NCBI GenBank assembly: GCA_000151295.1
Contig: GG745368.1
Location: 209,984 to 251,133 of the forward strand
Direction of reading: 5' to 3'
DNA length: 41,150 nucleotides
Source of the DNA: Allomyces macrogynus ATCC 38327
Lineage: Eukaryota; Blastocladiomycota; Blastocladiomycetes; Blastocladiales; Blastocladiaceae
In this document: positions 21,740-34,800 of the stretch, one piece after another
How positions within the stretch are numbered: the first letter of the stretch is position 1
How the letters are laid out: every line of letters starts with the position of its first letter
The notes under the pieces: model-generated
What the model was told of the DNA's origin: nothing
What the model saw: the letters and a program-made list of their open reading frames with translations, nothing else
Database searches by the model: none
Made by a program: the position numbers and the translations under genes

Positions 21740-22958
21740 GCCGGGGCTTTTGCGCGAACTTCCGCCGCACCAACCGACACGGATCTGTATATATTTATTT
21801 TGCTTCTAGCGGCCGTGCTTACTTGGCACTGCGAGTTCGCTGTGTGCTGATGTGCCTCAACAAGCGAAGCAATTTCCAAGTTCACAACTCGCACGCAAGT
21901 CATATTGTCGCGATAACCGCCTCAGGCTTCAAACAGCACACTGACTTGCATCATGTTCTATTGTCTGGAACGAACGAACCCCGAAGCCACGTTGAGCTCA
22001 CAGGCTGGACAATCTGATCGCTTGCGCTCGCAGATCGAGAACAGCATCGCGAACAAAATCATTGTGGGTCAATGGATGGGTGAGCACCGCCGGAAAGCTC
22101 GCGAATAAAGCCAGCAAAAGTGACACAAAGTCGGTTGCAAAAATTCGAAAAGGCCGTTAAGATCGACTTGGACGGAGGGGACGTTTTTAGTAAAAGGCGA
22201 AAAACGTGTTCGCAATAGACGCCAGCCGCGGCCACATAGGATCGATGGAGATGAGCGGTTGACAGATATATGGTTGACAAGTGGACGAAACTTGTGGAAA
22301 CCGGCGGAGCGATGCTTGTCCAATGCCAGGAACGTCAACGACACGCTCGTTGTGTGGGCTTGAAAGGGACGAAAACTGCCAACAAGCACCGCGTAAATGA
22401 GGATAAATGATTTGAGGTTGCGCTCATAATTATCCACGCAGTTTACAGGTTTTGGCAGCCCGTACTCACATTGATTTCTGACAGCATCTTCCGCAGCGTT
22501 TGATCTCCAGAACAGCAGGGTCTAAAATCCGTTGGCGCCGTTTCAGCGACTCAATATTTCAATTTTGTGGTCGCGCTTGTTCTCCACTCGAAAGTTGTTC
22601 CCGCAAGCAGATGTGCACGCCGTTAAAAAAGAAGAGCAAAATCAGCAAGAAAATCGATCGCGATGTGTCGATGCACCCTCCTCACCAAGTCAGACCCTTT
22701 GGCAACCACGCCATCCCGCCTCGTCGTCGATTCAAGCAGAGGCTTTGCAGTTTCGGTGACCTTGCACAAAGCACACCGACACCGACCATTTCGTAACCGG
22801 GCGCAATCGACACGGCGCATGGCACCATTTCCAAGCGGCGATACGGCTTGCTCGATCAAGCACGCCTAATACTGCCTGTCGTCCACGCCACCGCCACGCT
22901 GATCTCGACCCTGAACGAGGCGACACGAACGCGCGCGCCCATAGACCCTGTCCTGACA
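21740..22958. other. 1.2 kb without a recognisable gene
   Basis: AT-richer stretch between CBP20 and the transporter gene. A minus-strand frame of about 122 codons at 22069-22437 starts MDNYERNLKSFILIYAV, but it has no family I recognise and no coding-like base bias. It probably holds 3' and 5' untranslated sequence and the transporter promoter. Confidence 0.4.
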
Positions 22959-24666
22959 ATGGATCCTCCCGCTTGGAACAATGCCAGCGTCCTGAAATCA
23001 AGCACATCAAGCGCGGTCATGCCAGCGGCGACGCGAGGTTCCTCGAGGATAAGTAGCGGCCACGGCTCGCCGCTTCAGATTCATCCATCTCCCGCACGCG
23101 CGAGTGCTCAACAACACGACCGGTTCCTCGCTTCTGGTCTACGCGATCACGGCGACGATAGCTCAACAGCTGGTCCATCGTCGCGGACATCGCCCAACGA
23201 CCCCACCGAAATCGACGCGCTGCTTGGCAACAGGGCAGATCGCGAACCCGAAAGAAATCACGACCGCGCGACCATGGGCAAGATTGTCGGTCGGTTGCGC
23301 TATGCGCTGGGCATCTTTTTCCTGCTCTGCGTCGTCGGGCTCTGGGTCGGGTCGAGTTTCTTAATGAACGTGCGTCTGGCCGTGTTTGCCCGTCGTCATT
23401 TCGCTTATCGAGCAGAGACTGACCAGTTGTCCTTGATCTGCAGTACCTGTTCGCCGACGACCAGTACTTCAAGCCGTTCTTTGTCACGTACCTGAACACA
23501 TCCACCTTCTCCGTATACCTCCTCTTCTTTGCCGCCGGTGCGCTCCTCGGACGCGGCAAGAACCCGGCAGCGGCGCGTGGCGATGCTGAACTGTCCGTCC
23601 GAACGGCCGACGCGTCGGCGGAAAACGATTGCAGCAGAGGGTGAAAAGCCGAAAGTTGAGGGTCTCCATGCCGTTTCCGCACCAACCGGAGCAGCTGGCG
23701 TTGATCTCGAGGAGGAAGGCGAGGTGCTCGGTTTTCGTGCTGTACGTTTCCTCCTCCATTCTCAACGGTTGTCAAGCGCGTGAAAACCGCGTCTCCTGAC
23801 CCTCTCCACCTCCTTTTGTGCGTCTAGACGGCCTGGATCAGCTTTCAGTTTTGCTGGTTGTGGTTTGTCGCCAACTACACGAGCAACATGGCGCTCGGGT
23901 ACACGAACGTCGCGTCGGTCACGATTCTCAGCTCCATGTCGGGCCCACTCACGTTGATTCTCGCGCCGTGGTTCGGCGCCGACTCGTTCACGCTGGTCAA
24001 GCTCGTGGCCGTGGCCGTGAGTTTTGGCGGCGTCGTGTGCGTGGGCCTGTCCGACTCGTCGAGCGGTACCGGCACGAACCCGTTCCTCGGCGACCTGCTG
24101 GCCCTGCTCGGCGCCGTCTTCTATGCCTTCTACATCACGTTCATGAAGCGCAAGGTCGGGCACGAGTCGCGCATCAACATGCGCTTGTTCTTTGGGCTCG
24201 TTGGCGTGTTCAATGCCGTGTTGCTCCTGCCGCTGCTCGCGCTCGCGAGTTTTGCCGGGCTCGAGACGTTTGAAATGCCTGCAGCGGGACAGTGGAAGTA
24301 CCTGCTCATCAATGCGTTCTTTGGGACGTTCCTGTCGGACTACTTGTGGCTACTCTCCATGCTGATGACGGGGCCGGTTGTCGTCACGCTCGGCCTGTCG
24401 CTCACGACGCCCGTGGCCATGATCGGTGACTCGATCCTCCACCACATGACGTACTCGGCCTTGTACATTACCGGTGCCGTGCTCATCATTTTGGGGTTCC
24501 TCGGTACGTTTTCGCTGCGATTATCCTGGTGGAGCGACATGCTGACCTCATGTATTGATGCACGTATCCAGGCGTCAACCTCGAGTTTCCGACCATCGAT
24601 GCAGCCATTGCACGGCGGTGGAACCAGTTTCGCGGCCGGCCCGCGGCCGAACCCAGCTCGCAGTGA
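22959..24666 (+). CDS. SLC35F5-type multi-pass transporter, with an apparent 1-base frame break
   Basis: Drug/metabolite-transporter superfamily protein with about ten membrane segments; the substrate is unknown for this subfamily. Four exons: 22959-23369, 23444-23741, 23828-24503, 24572-24666, about 492 residues. A disordered N-terminal tail of about 105 residues precedes LGIFFLLCVVGLWVGSSFL and YFKPFFVTYLNTSTFSVYLL. After the acidic loop come WISFQFCWLWFVANYTSNMA, ALGYTNVASVTILSSMSG, VAVAVSFGGVVCVGLSD, LLALLGAVFYAFYITFMKRK, YLWLLSMLMTGPVVVTLGLS and a last segment ending IILGFLG. This order fits SLC35F5. Exon 2 is frame-broken at an AAAA run (23622-23625): dropping one A joins TADASAE to TIAAEGEKPKVEG. 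The break is in the variable loop, so a 42-bp intron with poor signals cannot be wholly excluded. Confidence 0.88.
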
Positions 24667-25454
24667 CGCTCCGTTGTGAGCCGCCGTTCGTGAGGTTGAT
24701 TTTTGTGCATTTCTCCAATTGGAGTGACCCGGTCTTGTCTCGTGCAGAAGAATAGATGTCGCGCGCTTGCGCGTTTCCGTTTCGGTTTGGAAGCTTCGCA
24801 GTTCGGCTTCGGCTTCCGGCTCGCAACCCATTTTGGTATTGCTGACCACGAACGAGGCCTTTTGCTCGTCGTGGCGACGCGGCGGCGTTTGGCAAAGAAG
24901 ATGACAAATGAACAACAAGCATGCTTGATGTGATCTAGTTTGCACCAGAAAGCAATCGACCCACGCGCAAACTGTACCCCCGCTCGCAAAGCATAACCGA
25001 ATGGATGATTCAACATACAATGGAACAATGTCAGGAGTGCCACCAAGACCCGCCAAGGCAGGCACACAACGGCGCGCCGCAGTTCTGGTTCGACAGGGGC
25101 TCGACGAGCGGACAGAGTGTCGTTGGAGTTGCGAATGGAGGATCAGCGCGGTCACGGCCAAGATTCTTGGCTTAGGGAGAGTGGGGCAAACGCCACCCAG
25201 CAACCAGCAGGGACTAGACACGGTGCGGTGCATCTTGCAAACTGGGGACGCGTGTTTTGTCGGCGCCGCCCAGCACCACGTTCGGTCCCCCACGCCCTCT
25301 GTCGCCAGGAACGCGATCCGGCTGCTCGATCCTCTCGAGCACCTCGCGCACGACTTGCTGCAACACAACTGACCGACCAGCGACTCGAGATCGTCAAGCA
25401 AGTGGTCCAGCACACGCATCACCGCCACCGTTCCAGCTCACGACACCACCCGCC
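24667..25454. other. Intergenic region upstream of fimbrin
   Basis: Nearly 0.8 kb between the transporter stop and the fimbrin start. Open frames cross it on both strands, but none resembles a known protein. No RNA gene or repeat seen. Confidence 0.45.
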
Positions 25455-28400
25455 ATGGCATCGACCAACTACCGCGTGCTTGGGGCCAAGTACCCGCAGC
25501 TCAACACGGAGCTCGAGCACCTGATCCAACAGTTCAAGTACATATCGACGTCACTGCCGCGTCGTGCCGTGCCGTGCCGTGTGGACTGCCGTCGCCATGT
25601 CGCCACAGCCATGCGCACGCGCATAAGGAACCCTACGCCAGCTGACACTGACCTTGCGCCGTGTTGCGTGGTTCTTGTAGTGCCTTTGACGTGAATGAGG
25701 AGGGCTCGATCGACAAGAGTGAGGTCATGTCGGTCGTGCGCGGTCTGCACCAGTTCTCGTTCGACCAGATCCAGCAGGGCATGCAGGCCGTGCGCACCAA
25801 CGACGAGGGCCGCGTCGACTTTGATGAGTACCTCGACGTACGTTTTCCGTTGGCCGACCGCGTGATGGTTGTCGTAGAAACCGTGGATTGGATCTGACGT
25901 GTCCTCGATTCTGCTCGCGACTCAGACCGTGGCCAAGCTCAAGGACTCCAAGCTGAACGCGGCGGCCGCGCGCGCGAGCCACAGTTCGGGCGGTGTCCCT
26001 GCTTCTGCCTCGCCGGCGCACAAGAAGATCATCATCAAGGGCACGGCACAAAACACGACGCACACGATCAATGAGGATGAGCGAGGTGCGCGNNNNNNNN
26101 NNNNNNNNNNNNNNNNNNNNNNNNNNNNNNNNNNNNNNNNNNNNNNNNNNNNNNNNNNNNNNNNNNNNNNNNNNNNNNNNNNNNNNNNNNNNNNNNNNNN
26201 NNNNNNNNNNNNNNNNNNNNNNNNNNNNNNNNNNNNNNNNNNNNNNNNNNNNNNNNNNNNNNNNNNNNNNNNNNNNNNNNNNNNNNNNNNNNNNNNNNNN
26301 NNNNNNNNNNNNNNNNNNNNNNNNNNNNNNNNNNNNNNNNNNNNNNNNNNNNNNNNNNNNNNNNNNNNNNNNNNNNNNNNNNNNNNNNNNNNNNNNNNNN
26401 NNNNNNNNNNNNNNNNNNNNNNNNNNNNNNNNNNNNNNNNNNNNNNNNNNNNNNNNNNNNNNNNNNNNNNNNNNNNNNNNNNNNNNNNNNNNNNNNNNNN
26501 NNNNNNNNNNNNNNNNNNNNNNNNNNNNNNNNNNNNNNNNNNNNNNNNNNNNNNNNNNNNNNNNNNNNNNNNNNNNNNNNNNNNNNNNNNNNNNNNNNNN
26601 NNNNNNNNNNNNNNNNNNNNNNNNNNNNNNNNNNNNNNNNNNNNNNNNNNNNNNNNNNNNNNNNNNNNNNNNNNNNNNNNNNNNNNNNNNNNNNNNNNNN
26701 NNNNNNNNNNNNNNNNNNNNNNNNNNNNNNNNNNNNNNNNNNNNNNNNNNNNNNNNNNNNNNNNNNNNNNNNNNNNNNNNNNNNNNNNNNNNNNNNNNNN
26801 NNNNNNNNNNNNNNNNNNNNNNNNNNNNNNNNNNNNNNNNNNNNNNNNNNNNNNNNNNNNNNNNNNNNNNNNNNNNNNNNNNNNNNNNNNNNNNNNNNNN
26901 NNNNNNNNNNNNNNNNNNNNNNNNNNNNNNNNNNNNNNNNNNNNNNNNNNNNNNNNNNNNNNNNNNNNNNNNNNNNNNNNNNNNNNNNNNNNNNNNNNNN
27001 NNNNNNNNNNNNNNNNNNNNNNNNNNNNNNNNNNNNNNNNNNNNNNNNNNNNNNNNNNNNNNNNNNNNNNNNNNNCCGAGAACAACAACCGTCGTAATCA
27101 ACTCGGCCAAGGGCCATTGCCTGCTCGGTCGTGAACGTGCGTTGTTTGAGTGCTTTCGGGGGTACAGTTTCTCCGTGCGAACGGAACAGATCCGCTGACG
27201 CACCGTTTTCCCCCTTCCTTTTAACAGATTGGCGCGCAGGACCTGATCGAGGGCGTCGAGTACCTGATCCTCGGTCTGATTTGGCAAATCATCAAGATTG
27301 GTCTGCTCTCGAAGATCGACATCAAGCTGCACCCGGAACTCTACCGCCTGCTCGAGCCGGGAGAGACGCTCGAGGATTTCCTCAAGCTCCCGGCCGACCA
27401 GATTCTGCTGCGGTGGTTCAACTACCACCTGCGCAAGGTGCAGTGCCCCGTGACCGTCGCCAACTTTTCGACCGACGTGCGCGACTCGGTCGCCTACACC
27501 TACCTGCTGCACTCGCTCGCGCCGCACCTCTGCTCAAAAGCCGCGCTCCAGACCGACGATCTGCACGAGCGCGCCGAGCAGGTGATTGAGAATGCCGGCA
27601 AGCTCAATGCCGCGCAGTATGTGACGCCCAAGTCGATTGTCGAGGGCAACCCAAAGCTCAACTTGGCCTTCGTCGCCAACTTGTTCAACATGCACCCGGG
27701 GCTCGAAAAGCTCACCGAGTCGGAACTCGCGCAGCTCGACGACGCGCTGTTCAACTCGGAGGGCGACCGCGAGTCGCGTGCGTTTGCGCTGTGGATGAAC
27801 TCGCTCGGTGTGGAGGTACCATTTGCTTCGAGTTCTTGCGCGCGCTGTCTCATGCGTAGCTGACCTTGGATTCCCATTCGTATGTAGCCGTTTGTCAACA
27901 ACCTTTTCGACGACCTGCGCGACGGCCTCGTGCTGCTGCAGACCATGGACAAGGTGCACCCGGGCATCGTCGAGTGGAAGCGCGTCAACAAGGCGCCCGT
28001 CCGGTCCAAGTTCAAGTGCGTCGAGAACTGTAACTACGTTGTGGTCCTTGGCAAGTCGCCGGCGCTCAAGTTCACGCTGATCGGCATCCAGGGGTCCGAC
28101 ATTGTTGATGGGACCAAGACGCTCACGCTCGGCCTCGTCTGGCAGCTGATGCGCGCGCACATGATTGCGACGCTCCGGTCGCTCTCGTCGTTTGCCGGCC
28201 GTGACATTACCGAGGACGATATGATCCAGTGGGCGAATGCGACGATTGCCAAGGGTGAGGGTGGCCACCAGTCGACGATCACGTCGCTGCGCGACTCGTC
28301 GTTGCGCACGAGTGTCTTCTTCCTCGACGTGATCAACGGCATTCGCCCGGGCACCGTCGACTACTCGCTCGTCACGCCCGGGTACACCGAGGACGACGCG

Positions 28401-28621
28401 CGACTGAACGCTAAGTACGCCATTTCGATTGCGCGTAAGCTGGGTGCGACCATCTTTGTCCTGCCCGAGGATATCATCGAGGGCCGCCAGCGCCTGGTAC
28501 GTGATATTTCTGATTTGCCGTCGGGACTTTGTACGCGTGAGCATGTGCTAATGCATCATTGTTCGAATCGTAGCTGCTCACGTTTGTTGGCAGTCTCATG
28601 GCACTCGACCAGGGAGTGTAA
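25455..28621 (+). CDS. Fimbrin/plastin actin-bundling protein, interrupted by a sequence gap
   Basis: Cross-links actin filaments through two tandem actin-binding domains, each of two CH domains. Visible exons: 25455-25537, 25681-25837, 25926-26085, a partial exon ending 27136, then 27228-27815, 27888-28496, 28574-28621. Exons 1-3 give the N-terminal calcium-binding part: a good EF loop (DVNEEGSIDKSE) and a second, degenerate one (RTNDEGRVDFDE). The typical TTHTINEDER then leads into the first CH domain. Most of CH1/CH2 lies in the N run. After the gap come IGAQDLIEGVEYLILGLIWQ, KLHPELYRLLEPGETLEDFL, ILLRWFNYHLRK, FKCVENCNYVVVLGK and RKLGATIFVLPEDI. The C-terminus is LLTFVGSLMALDQGV. At the gap edge the frame is disturbed by two apparent extra bases (27090 and 27111-27113). 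Confidence 0.93.
26093..27075. other. Assembly gap, 983 N
   Basis: Run of 983 undetermined bases inside the fimbrin gene. The flanking exons show it hides most of the first actin-binding domain and at least one intron end. The true length is unknown; frame disturbances at its right edge indicate poor consensus there. Confidence 0.98.
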
Positions 28622-29107
28622 GCGGGATTTTTCCGCGCAGAACGGTTTCTGCCCTGGACGGCCGATCGTTCGTAAACCTTTGTCGAAGCCTTTTCGTTGG
28701 TTCCTGGGGTTTTTGGTTGCCGTTCGTTCTCGTCTCATTTTGTTCCATTTCACTTTCTCTCTCCCTCTTGTTTCGTTTTCGTTGGGTCGAATGGGGAATG
28801 GGGAATGACTTTCGTATTGACACCGCCCCCTCTGCTGTTGTTCTTATCTTCAGGCTGCCGTTTTGACAATTGAATGAAGAAACTTGAAAGTCCACGACGT
28901 CAGTCAGCCAGTCCACCCCACGCCTCACGATCGCGAAGGCTGCCACGACGTGCTGCGCGTTGGTGACCGGGGCTGCGCGCGCGAGGTCGAGGCCGACAGC
29001 TCGTTGTCCTTGCGCGCGCTCCTGCTCCCGCTCGCCGTTCGCGACGGCATTGCACTTAGAACACGCGGCGGCGACGCGGATGGGGATTTGCTACGGAACC
29101 AATGAAG
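28622..29107. other. Convergent intergenic region
   Basis: Between the fimbrin stop (+) and the stop of the coiled-coil gene (-). A pyrimidine-rich stretch is visible at about 28730-28780. On the minus strand near 28940-29050 a serine/arginine-rich open stretch could be an alternative last exon of the coiled-coil gene; otherwise nothing is seen. Confidence 0.4.
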
Positions 29108-30817
29108 TCAGCCGCGCATCTTCCAGCAAAACCTCCAGAGAAAGGAAACGGACAGCGGCGACGACTGCACGCGCTTCATCCCGCCCTTGGCCGCCGCCGC
29201 CGACTCACCCCGCGCGGGCTTGGCGCTGCTCCGTGCGCGACCCGGCGCTGAGAGCATGTTGGGCGTCGACCGCAGGTGGTTGCTTGGGGCGCTGACGGCG
29301 AGATGGTGTTCGCTGACCCGACCGCTCGACAGGAGCGAGCCCGGGAACTGGAGGAGCGGGATCGATGACGTGCGCGGGACCGAGACGGCCACTGTCGGGC
29401 CCAAATGGCCCACGACCGCCGCGGAAATGTCGAGGATCGCCTGTTGCCGCTGCATGATCACGGCGAGCTTACTCGGGTCGTTGACCGACTTGACGCTGTG
29501 GGTACAGAGCTGTTAGGTCACATCGAGACCGCATCTGCTATTTCCAGGCGAATACAAGTACCTGTTATTGAGAACCTCCAGCTGGTCGTGCGCGCGCGCA
29601 AGCTGTGCCTGTAAGTCGCTCACCTGCGCCTCGTACTGCAGCCGCATCTTCTGCATCCGCGCATTCCACCGCTCCTCGGCCTTGGCCAGGTCCACGTTGC
29701 GCTGCTGCTGCTGCTGCCGCGACCGGTCATCGGTTACAACTGGGACGGGGACCTGTAGGACGTCGGGCACTTCGACGACAGGAGCCAGGCTCGAGTTGAG
29801 CCCAATCGTGCTCGCCTTTTGCGACCGCGCCGATGCGCTCAGGTTGCCCCCACGGCGGAACGGGCCGAGTGACGACGCGAGACTCACGGTCGAATCGGCG
29901 ACCGAGTCGGCCTCGTCGCCGTCGCTTCTGCCGACCGCGATGGCGAGCCGGAGAGACTCGAGTTCCTGGTGCTGGTCAGCAATTGTTCGGTCGCGGTCCT
30001 CGAGCCGCTTCTGGAGCTCGACAATCACGGCAGACGTGTCGTCGTGCTCGAGCGCGTCTTGCGCAGACTAGGAGAGTCATGCCGTCAGCAGACGGCGCAC
30101 CAAAGATGATTCGGGACGGGAATGCACCTTGAGCGCGACATCGCCCATATTCTGCCGCACCCACTGCATGACCTTCATCAGCTGCGCCTTGGCGAGCAGC
30201 GCCTGATCAGCGGCCGTCCGCGCTGCAACGCGCGCCTGGCGCACCATGGCCGTCGCTGCCGTCTGTGCCTCGGTCACCGCCAGCGCCGCCGCAGCCGTGC
30301 GCTGGTCGCACTCCTTCGCCCATGCTGCGTCGAGCGCACTGACCGTCTGAGCCCACTGCACGCGCGCTGCCGTCCGGGCGCGGCCGACTCGCGCTCGTGC
30401 ATCGGCATCAAGGTCGTTGATTTGATCAGCGACGCGGTCGCGCAGGTCGCGCAGTTGCGACGTGAGTTGCGCACGGTGCGCAGCTTCCATGAGCGACGCG
30501 CGAAAGTCAACGTCGGATGCGAGAGACGCGAGCTGGGCTTCGATCGCAACGGTCGTTGGGAAGTCCGAGTCGGTGGTCTGCGTGCTTTGGTCCCATGGGT
30601 GAGCTGAGCCGTTCTGGGCTCTCGAGAGTCGTGGGTTGGGCGGTGCGTACCTGACGTTTTTCAGGTTCCACACCTTCATCAAGTTGGTCGTGTTCAGGTT
30701 CTTGTCGCCGAGCACGAAGACAAACGGCTGCGAGGGCGCTTCGGTCCCTGGGGCCGTCGTCGCCGGTTGCGAGGTCGTTGGACACGGTGCCTTGGGGTCC
30801 TGTCGTCGCATGGGCAT
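29108..30817 (-). CDS. Coiled-coil protein of unknown function, possibly related to the ciliary-associated C10orf67 (DUF4709) group
   Basis: Four exons: 30817-30651, 30584-30128, 30067-29562, 29495-29108, in phase and giving 505 residues. It starts MPMRRQDPKAPCPTTSQ and has a hydrophobic patch QPFVFVLGDKNLNTTNL before the first intron. Exon 2 begins STQTTDSDF and continues with DVDFRASLMEAAHRAQLTSQ and a long alanine-rich helix. Exon 3 begins SAQDALEHDDTSAVIVELQK, with a heptad-like pattern (LQKRLEDRDRTIADQHQELE), a polyQ patch and a second coiled coil (MRLQYEAQVSDLQAQLARAH). The tail is Ser/Pro/Ala-rich. The combination of a TQT motif, a nearby VDF and a long helical region reminds me of the C10orf67/DUF4709 family, but this is a weak recollection. 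The last exon contains a GTGAGT near 29217 that might start another intron, so the C-terminus is uncertain. Confidence 0.65.
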
Positions 30818-31855
30818 GATGGTCGGGTGGAAGAAGACGGGGGGACTTGAGAATCATATTTTTCGAATGCTGATCTGCCCCGCCCCGGGGTGCACTCTGG
30901 GCAGCGTCACGTCTCTGAGCGTCGTGCTCCGCCTGGACGTGATCTCGTCGCTTGCGGCATGCTCGGACGAGTTGGAGCCGTTCAAAACGCGAGGTAATTG
31001 TGCAGTCGATTCTCGAGCCCGACGTCGTCGCGCTGCTTCCGTTCGCAGAAGGGGAACTTGGCGTGTCGAAAGGGACAGCCGGGCTCGCCGACCGGATCAC
31101 ACCGGCGCGGAGCGCCATCGCGCGGGCGGCGGTCGGTGAAACGGGACAGTCGGCGTGTAATGCGGTCAGTGGGCACTTGGAATCGCCTTTTGCTGGGCCG
31201 CATTTCGTCGTGTCGAGTGTTGCAAGCGATTTTCGCCAACGATGCGATATGCAAAGTGGATCAAAGCGCGACAAGAGAAGTACAATCTCGCACCTCACAT
31301 GAGAAAGGCATGATTGAGTATGCGAGACACCCTTTTTATTTCCACAAATCCGTCCGCCACTAGTGCCATTTGGACTCGCGGGCCACGACGCTCGTTGCCA
31401 TGACCCTGTCCAGCAAAGTTAACCGGGACTTGTCCAAGACTGTGTCCGCCGGCCTCGGCGCGGCAGCGCGCCGACATTGCCCCACCTCTTGACGCCGGCG
31501 CCTGCAGTTTGCTGGCCACGCCCGACCTGACAGCAAGCTGCACAAGTCGACCTGCAATCCAGTGGCCCTGCTGCCGATTGAATACGAAATTGCCGAGCAC
31601 CAACGTTCTTCAAGTTGATTTTGGCTCAGCGCCGTCGTCATGAATGCGGCGGGCGACAACGACGCGATCCTGCACCTACCAATCGCCACGACAAGCTCTC
31701 GTATTCGACAGTCAACGCCGGCAAATACGGCCTTGACACGCGTGAACATGGTCCCGCAACGATCCCGAGGCTCCATAAGGTTATCCACGACGCTGCGCTC
31801 GTCATCGACAACTGCATGGCGCTGTGATCCTGATCAATCGGCGTCAATTCTTAGT
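30818..31855. other. 1 kb divergent region, no recognised gene
   Basis: Separates the start of the coiled-coil gene (-) from membrane paralogue A (+) and should hold both promoters. A plus-strand open stretch near 30990-31150 and a short ATG frame at 31399 (MTLSSKVNRDLSKTV) look slightly protein-like, but neither has a family or splicing support. The frame of gene A is open upstream to 31640, but homology with paralogue B supports the start at 31856. Confidence 0.4.
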
Positions 31856-34800
31856 ATGCAGGCCGGCCAGGGCATGGACCACGGCAAGGCGTGCGCCAAC
31901 TACTTTGACCACCAGCCGATCGGGCGACCGGCCGCAAGATCGACGCGAACACCAGGACCCGCCAATTGGCGGAAACCGCTCCCTGTGCGCTCACGATCTG
32001 CTGGTCAGCCATCCAATGACCCGGCCGATCCTGTCGTGTCGACCTCCAGGCCGAAGCCGTTGCGGCGAATTGCCATGTCCATCGATCCGGTCGCTTCTCC
32101 CAGCACGGCGGCGGCAATACCCGACGCTTCGCCGGCGCTGGTGCCTCTGTCGAGGAAACTCGGCGTCGATCTCGTAATGGGGCCAGACCTGTCGGGTGGT
32201 GATGCTCCACCTGCTGTCTTGTCGCCCACTCATGTACCGATCCGACCGCGCAGCGTCAGCAATGGCCCAGCATCTTCCGTGTCTCCAACACCGCTCCTGT
32301 CGCCACCCGTGTCCAGTTCACCGTCTGTGACTGTGCTCGGGGCTGATTTGACGGCCGGCGGTCATGGCGGCGTGCCGAGTCTGACGCTCTTACGACAAAG
32401 CGTTCACCATCGCTACCGGCTCCACCCGATCACGTTACGGTTTTTGGACCCTGAGGCCGAAAACGAGTACCGGGCCGCGACGGCGCTGCTGAGTCTGATT
32501 CGGAACGAATGGACGATGTGGATGGTGGCGCTGACGGCGGTCCTGCACTTGGTTGCCTACGATTCTGTCGCGTATCCCGCTTTGACCTGGACTGTTTGGG
32601 TCCCAACGCGAGGAGGCTGCGCTTTCTTGACCGTTGCTATTGCGATCGCGTTTCGGCGCTCACGTCCTCGACTGGGTCAACCGGCCACGGCCTGGGTAGC
32701 TCGGCACATGACGACAGCAACGCTCGCGTGGGCCACTTTTTGCTTCCTGCTCTTCTTCTTAGTCGGCGACATTCTCGCCGCTCTGTTCCGGTTCAACCGC
32801 GCTGTGGCCCAGGCGCGCGCGCAGGGTCAGATCGCGCCCGACGACCCGCTCACGAATCCGGCGACCGTCTTGCCGTATGTCGAGGATGTGGGCCCAGTGT
32901 CGGCGTACGCGGTCCTGTTCTTTGGCGGCAACGTTTGCATCAAGGGGCCACGGCACTTCCAAAAGGGCGGCTTGATCGTCGCCATTGTCGTGCTCCACAC
33001 GGTCATCAAGTTGCTGGTCGTGCCGCTGGCCATGGAACGCGGCCAGATGACCACGTTGGGCTGCTACTTGACGTCGGCGGTCGCGTCGAGCTGGTCCGGG
33101 TTCAAGATCGAATACGTGTGGCGGCACTTGTTTGCCGAGACGCGCCGCGACAAGATCGAGTCCGGGTGGAGCTGCATGGACCTCGGCAAGTTTGACGGGC
33201 TTCGATCGACCTCGGCATTGTCCATCTGCTCGATTACCTCCACTTCCGTGGGCGCAGCTGCGGCTCCGGTAACGTTGACGCCCCCGGCTTCCCCAGCGAC
33301 CGTTGCCGCGATCCCGCTCGTCACCCCTGCACCAATCACAGCCCCATTGCCGCCCCCGATACCGCCCACGAGAACGGCCAGTTTACCGCTCGGCGTGCAG
33401 CCGCCAGAACCGCCTGGTTCCAACACGACAATGGACCCGCACAACGCGAGCGGTTCTCGCACCGCTTCCCGCATCAAACGACCACGACCACGAAAGATCT
33501 CGGCTCCACCCGGCCTGAGGATCTCGACGGCGCCACCGCCGCCCCCAGACGCTGCGTCTCCCACGATGCCGTCGGTCCTCGTGTCGCCCGACTTGAAGTG
33601 CCCGTCCTCGCCAATGACCCACAGGAGCGGATCACGCACGCCGAAAATCTCGCTCAGCAGGCCGACGTCGCGCGCGCGAGAGCTGTTTTTCCTCGTCTAC
33701 GACCGCGTGCTCGCCGACGCGCGCGCCAACGTGCAGGCCATGGCGGCGGCCGCGTTCGTGCACGACATTCACGCCACGGGGCTCGTGATTGTGGGGAGTG
33801 TTCCCGACGCTGGCGCGCCGGCTGATCCACCACGGCCGTGGTGGCGCCGGATCCTCGGCGGAACGGACAAGCAACGCAAAATGCCGCCTATGGCGTCCGC
33901 GGCGCTGCGTGTGCACGAGGCGTGCTCGCAGACGTTGCTCTACCGGCTGCTGTGCCGGTTCCCGGGCCCGGACGAGGCCATGTACCAGCGGCAACGGTCG
34001 GTACCGTTGCGGCTCGAGGCGCGGTACAATATCATTCTCGCGACGTTGAGCGTAATCGTGGAGCTGGTGATCGGCTGGGAGCATGCGCGCGTGATGCTCA
34101 TTGATCCGGGGTACCAGATCCCGATTCTCGTCGGGTGGACGGTGCCGTGTCTGTGGATTCGCGTCGTTTGGACGGTTGTTGTGCAGGCGATCGACTTGGT
34201 ACGCCGAGATTTCGAGGTTTGTTCCATTTTGCGACTTCAGATCTGACTCTGCACATGAACAGGTGATTCCGTATCTGCCGTCAGTCAAATGGAACGGAAC
34301 CCGGCTGCTTCTGTTCAACACGGCGACGTTTGTCGCGTTTGTCCTCCAGTTCGTCGTCGCCTTCCTCCCGATTGTAGTAAACCGCTTGCGCTGATCCTGA
34401 CCCTCTCCACTAGGCACGTCTTCGCCATGTATATCGAGTCGCTCAATCACAACTCGATTCTGTACGCGGTTCAAGCCATCAACTTGATTCGTACGTTGGT
34501 CGCGACAAAGGAGTCAGAACCTGGGGCGAGCAACTCATCCGCGCCTCTTTCCGTAGGCCAGCTTCTCTTCTTTGCCGTCGAATCGGGCGTCACGACGCAG
34601 TACTACATTCTCGGCACGAGCATTGTAGCCGTGGTTGTCCTGGCCGGTGGAATCGCCGGCCCCCAACCGATAAGAGGTACTACTCGCCGCGCACTCCACC
34701 CTCAGTGTGCCGCCTATTGAATGTTGGCTGACCCGATCGACCATCACCCCAGGTCCGTTCATGGGCGTGTTTTTACGCATCTTGATTGCACAGGTCGCAG

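Noticed and set aside
25725..27527. Long open frames of 350-600 codons spanning the N run
   Set aside because: They are open only because N has no stop codons; the flanking sequence is fimbrin on the plus strand.
31856..34198. Calling paralogue A an adenylyl or guanylyl cyclase
   Set aside because: Only the membrane part vaguely resembles cyclase anchors; no class III catalytic motifs are present in either paralogue.
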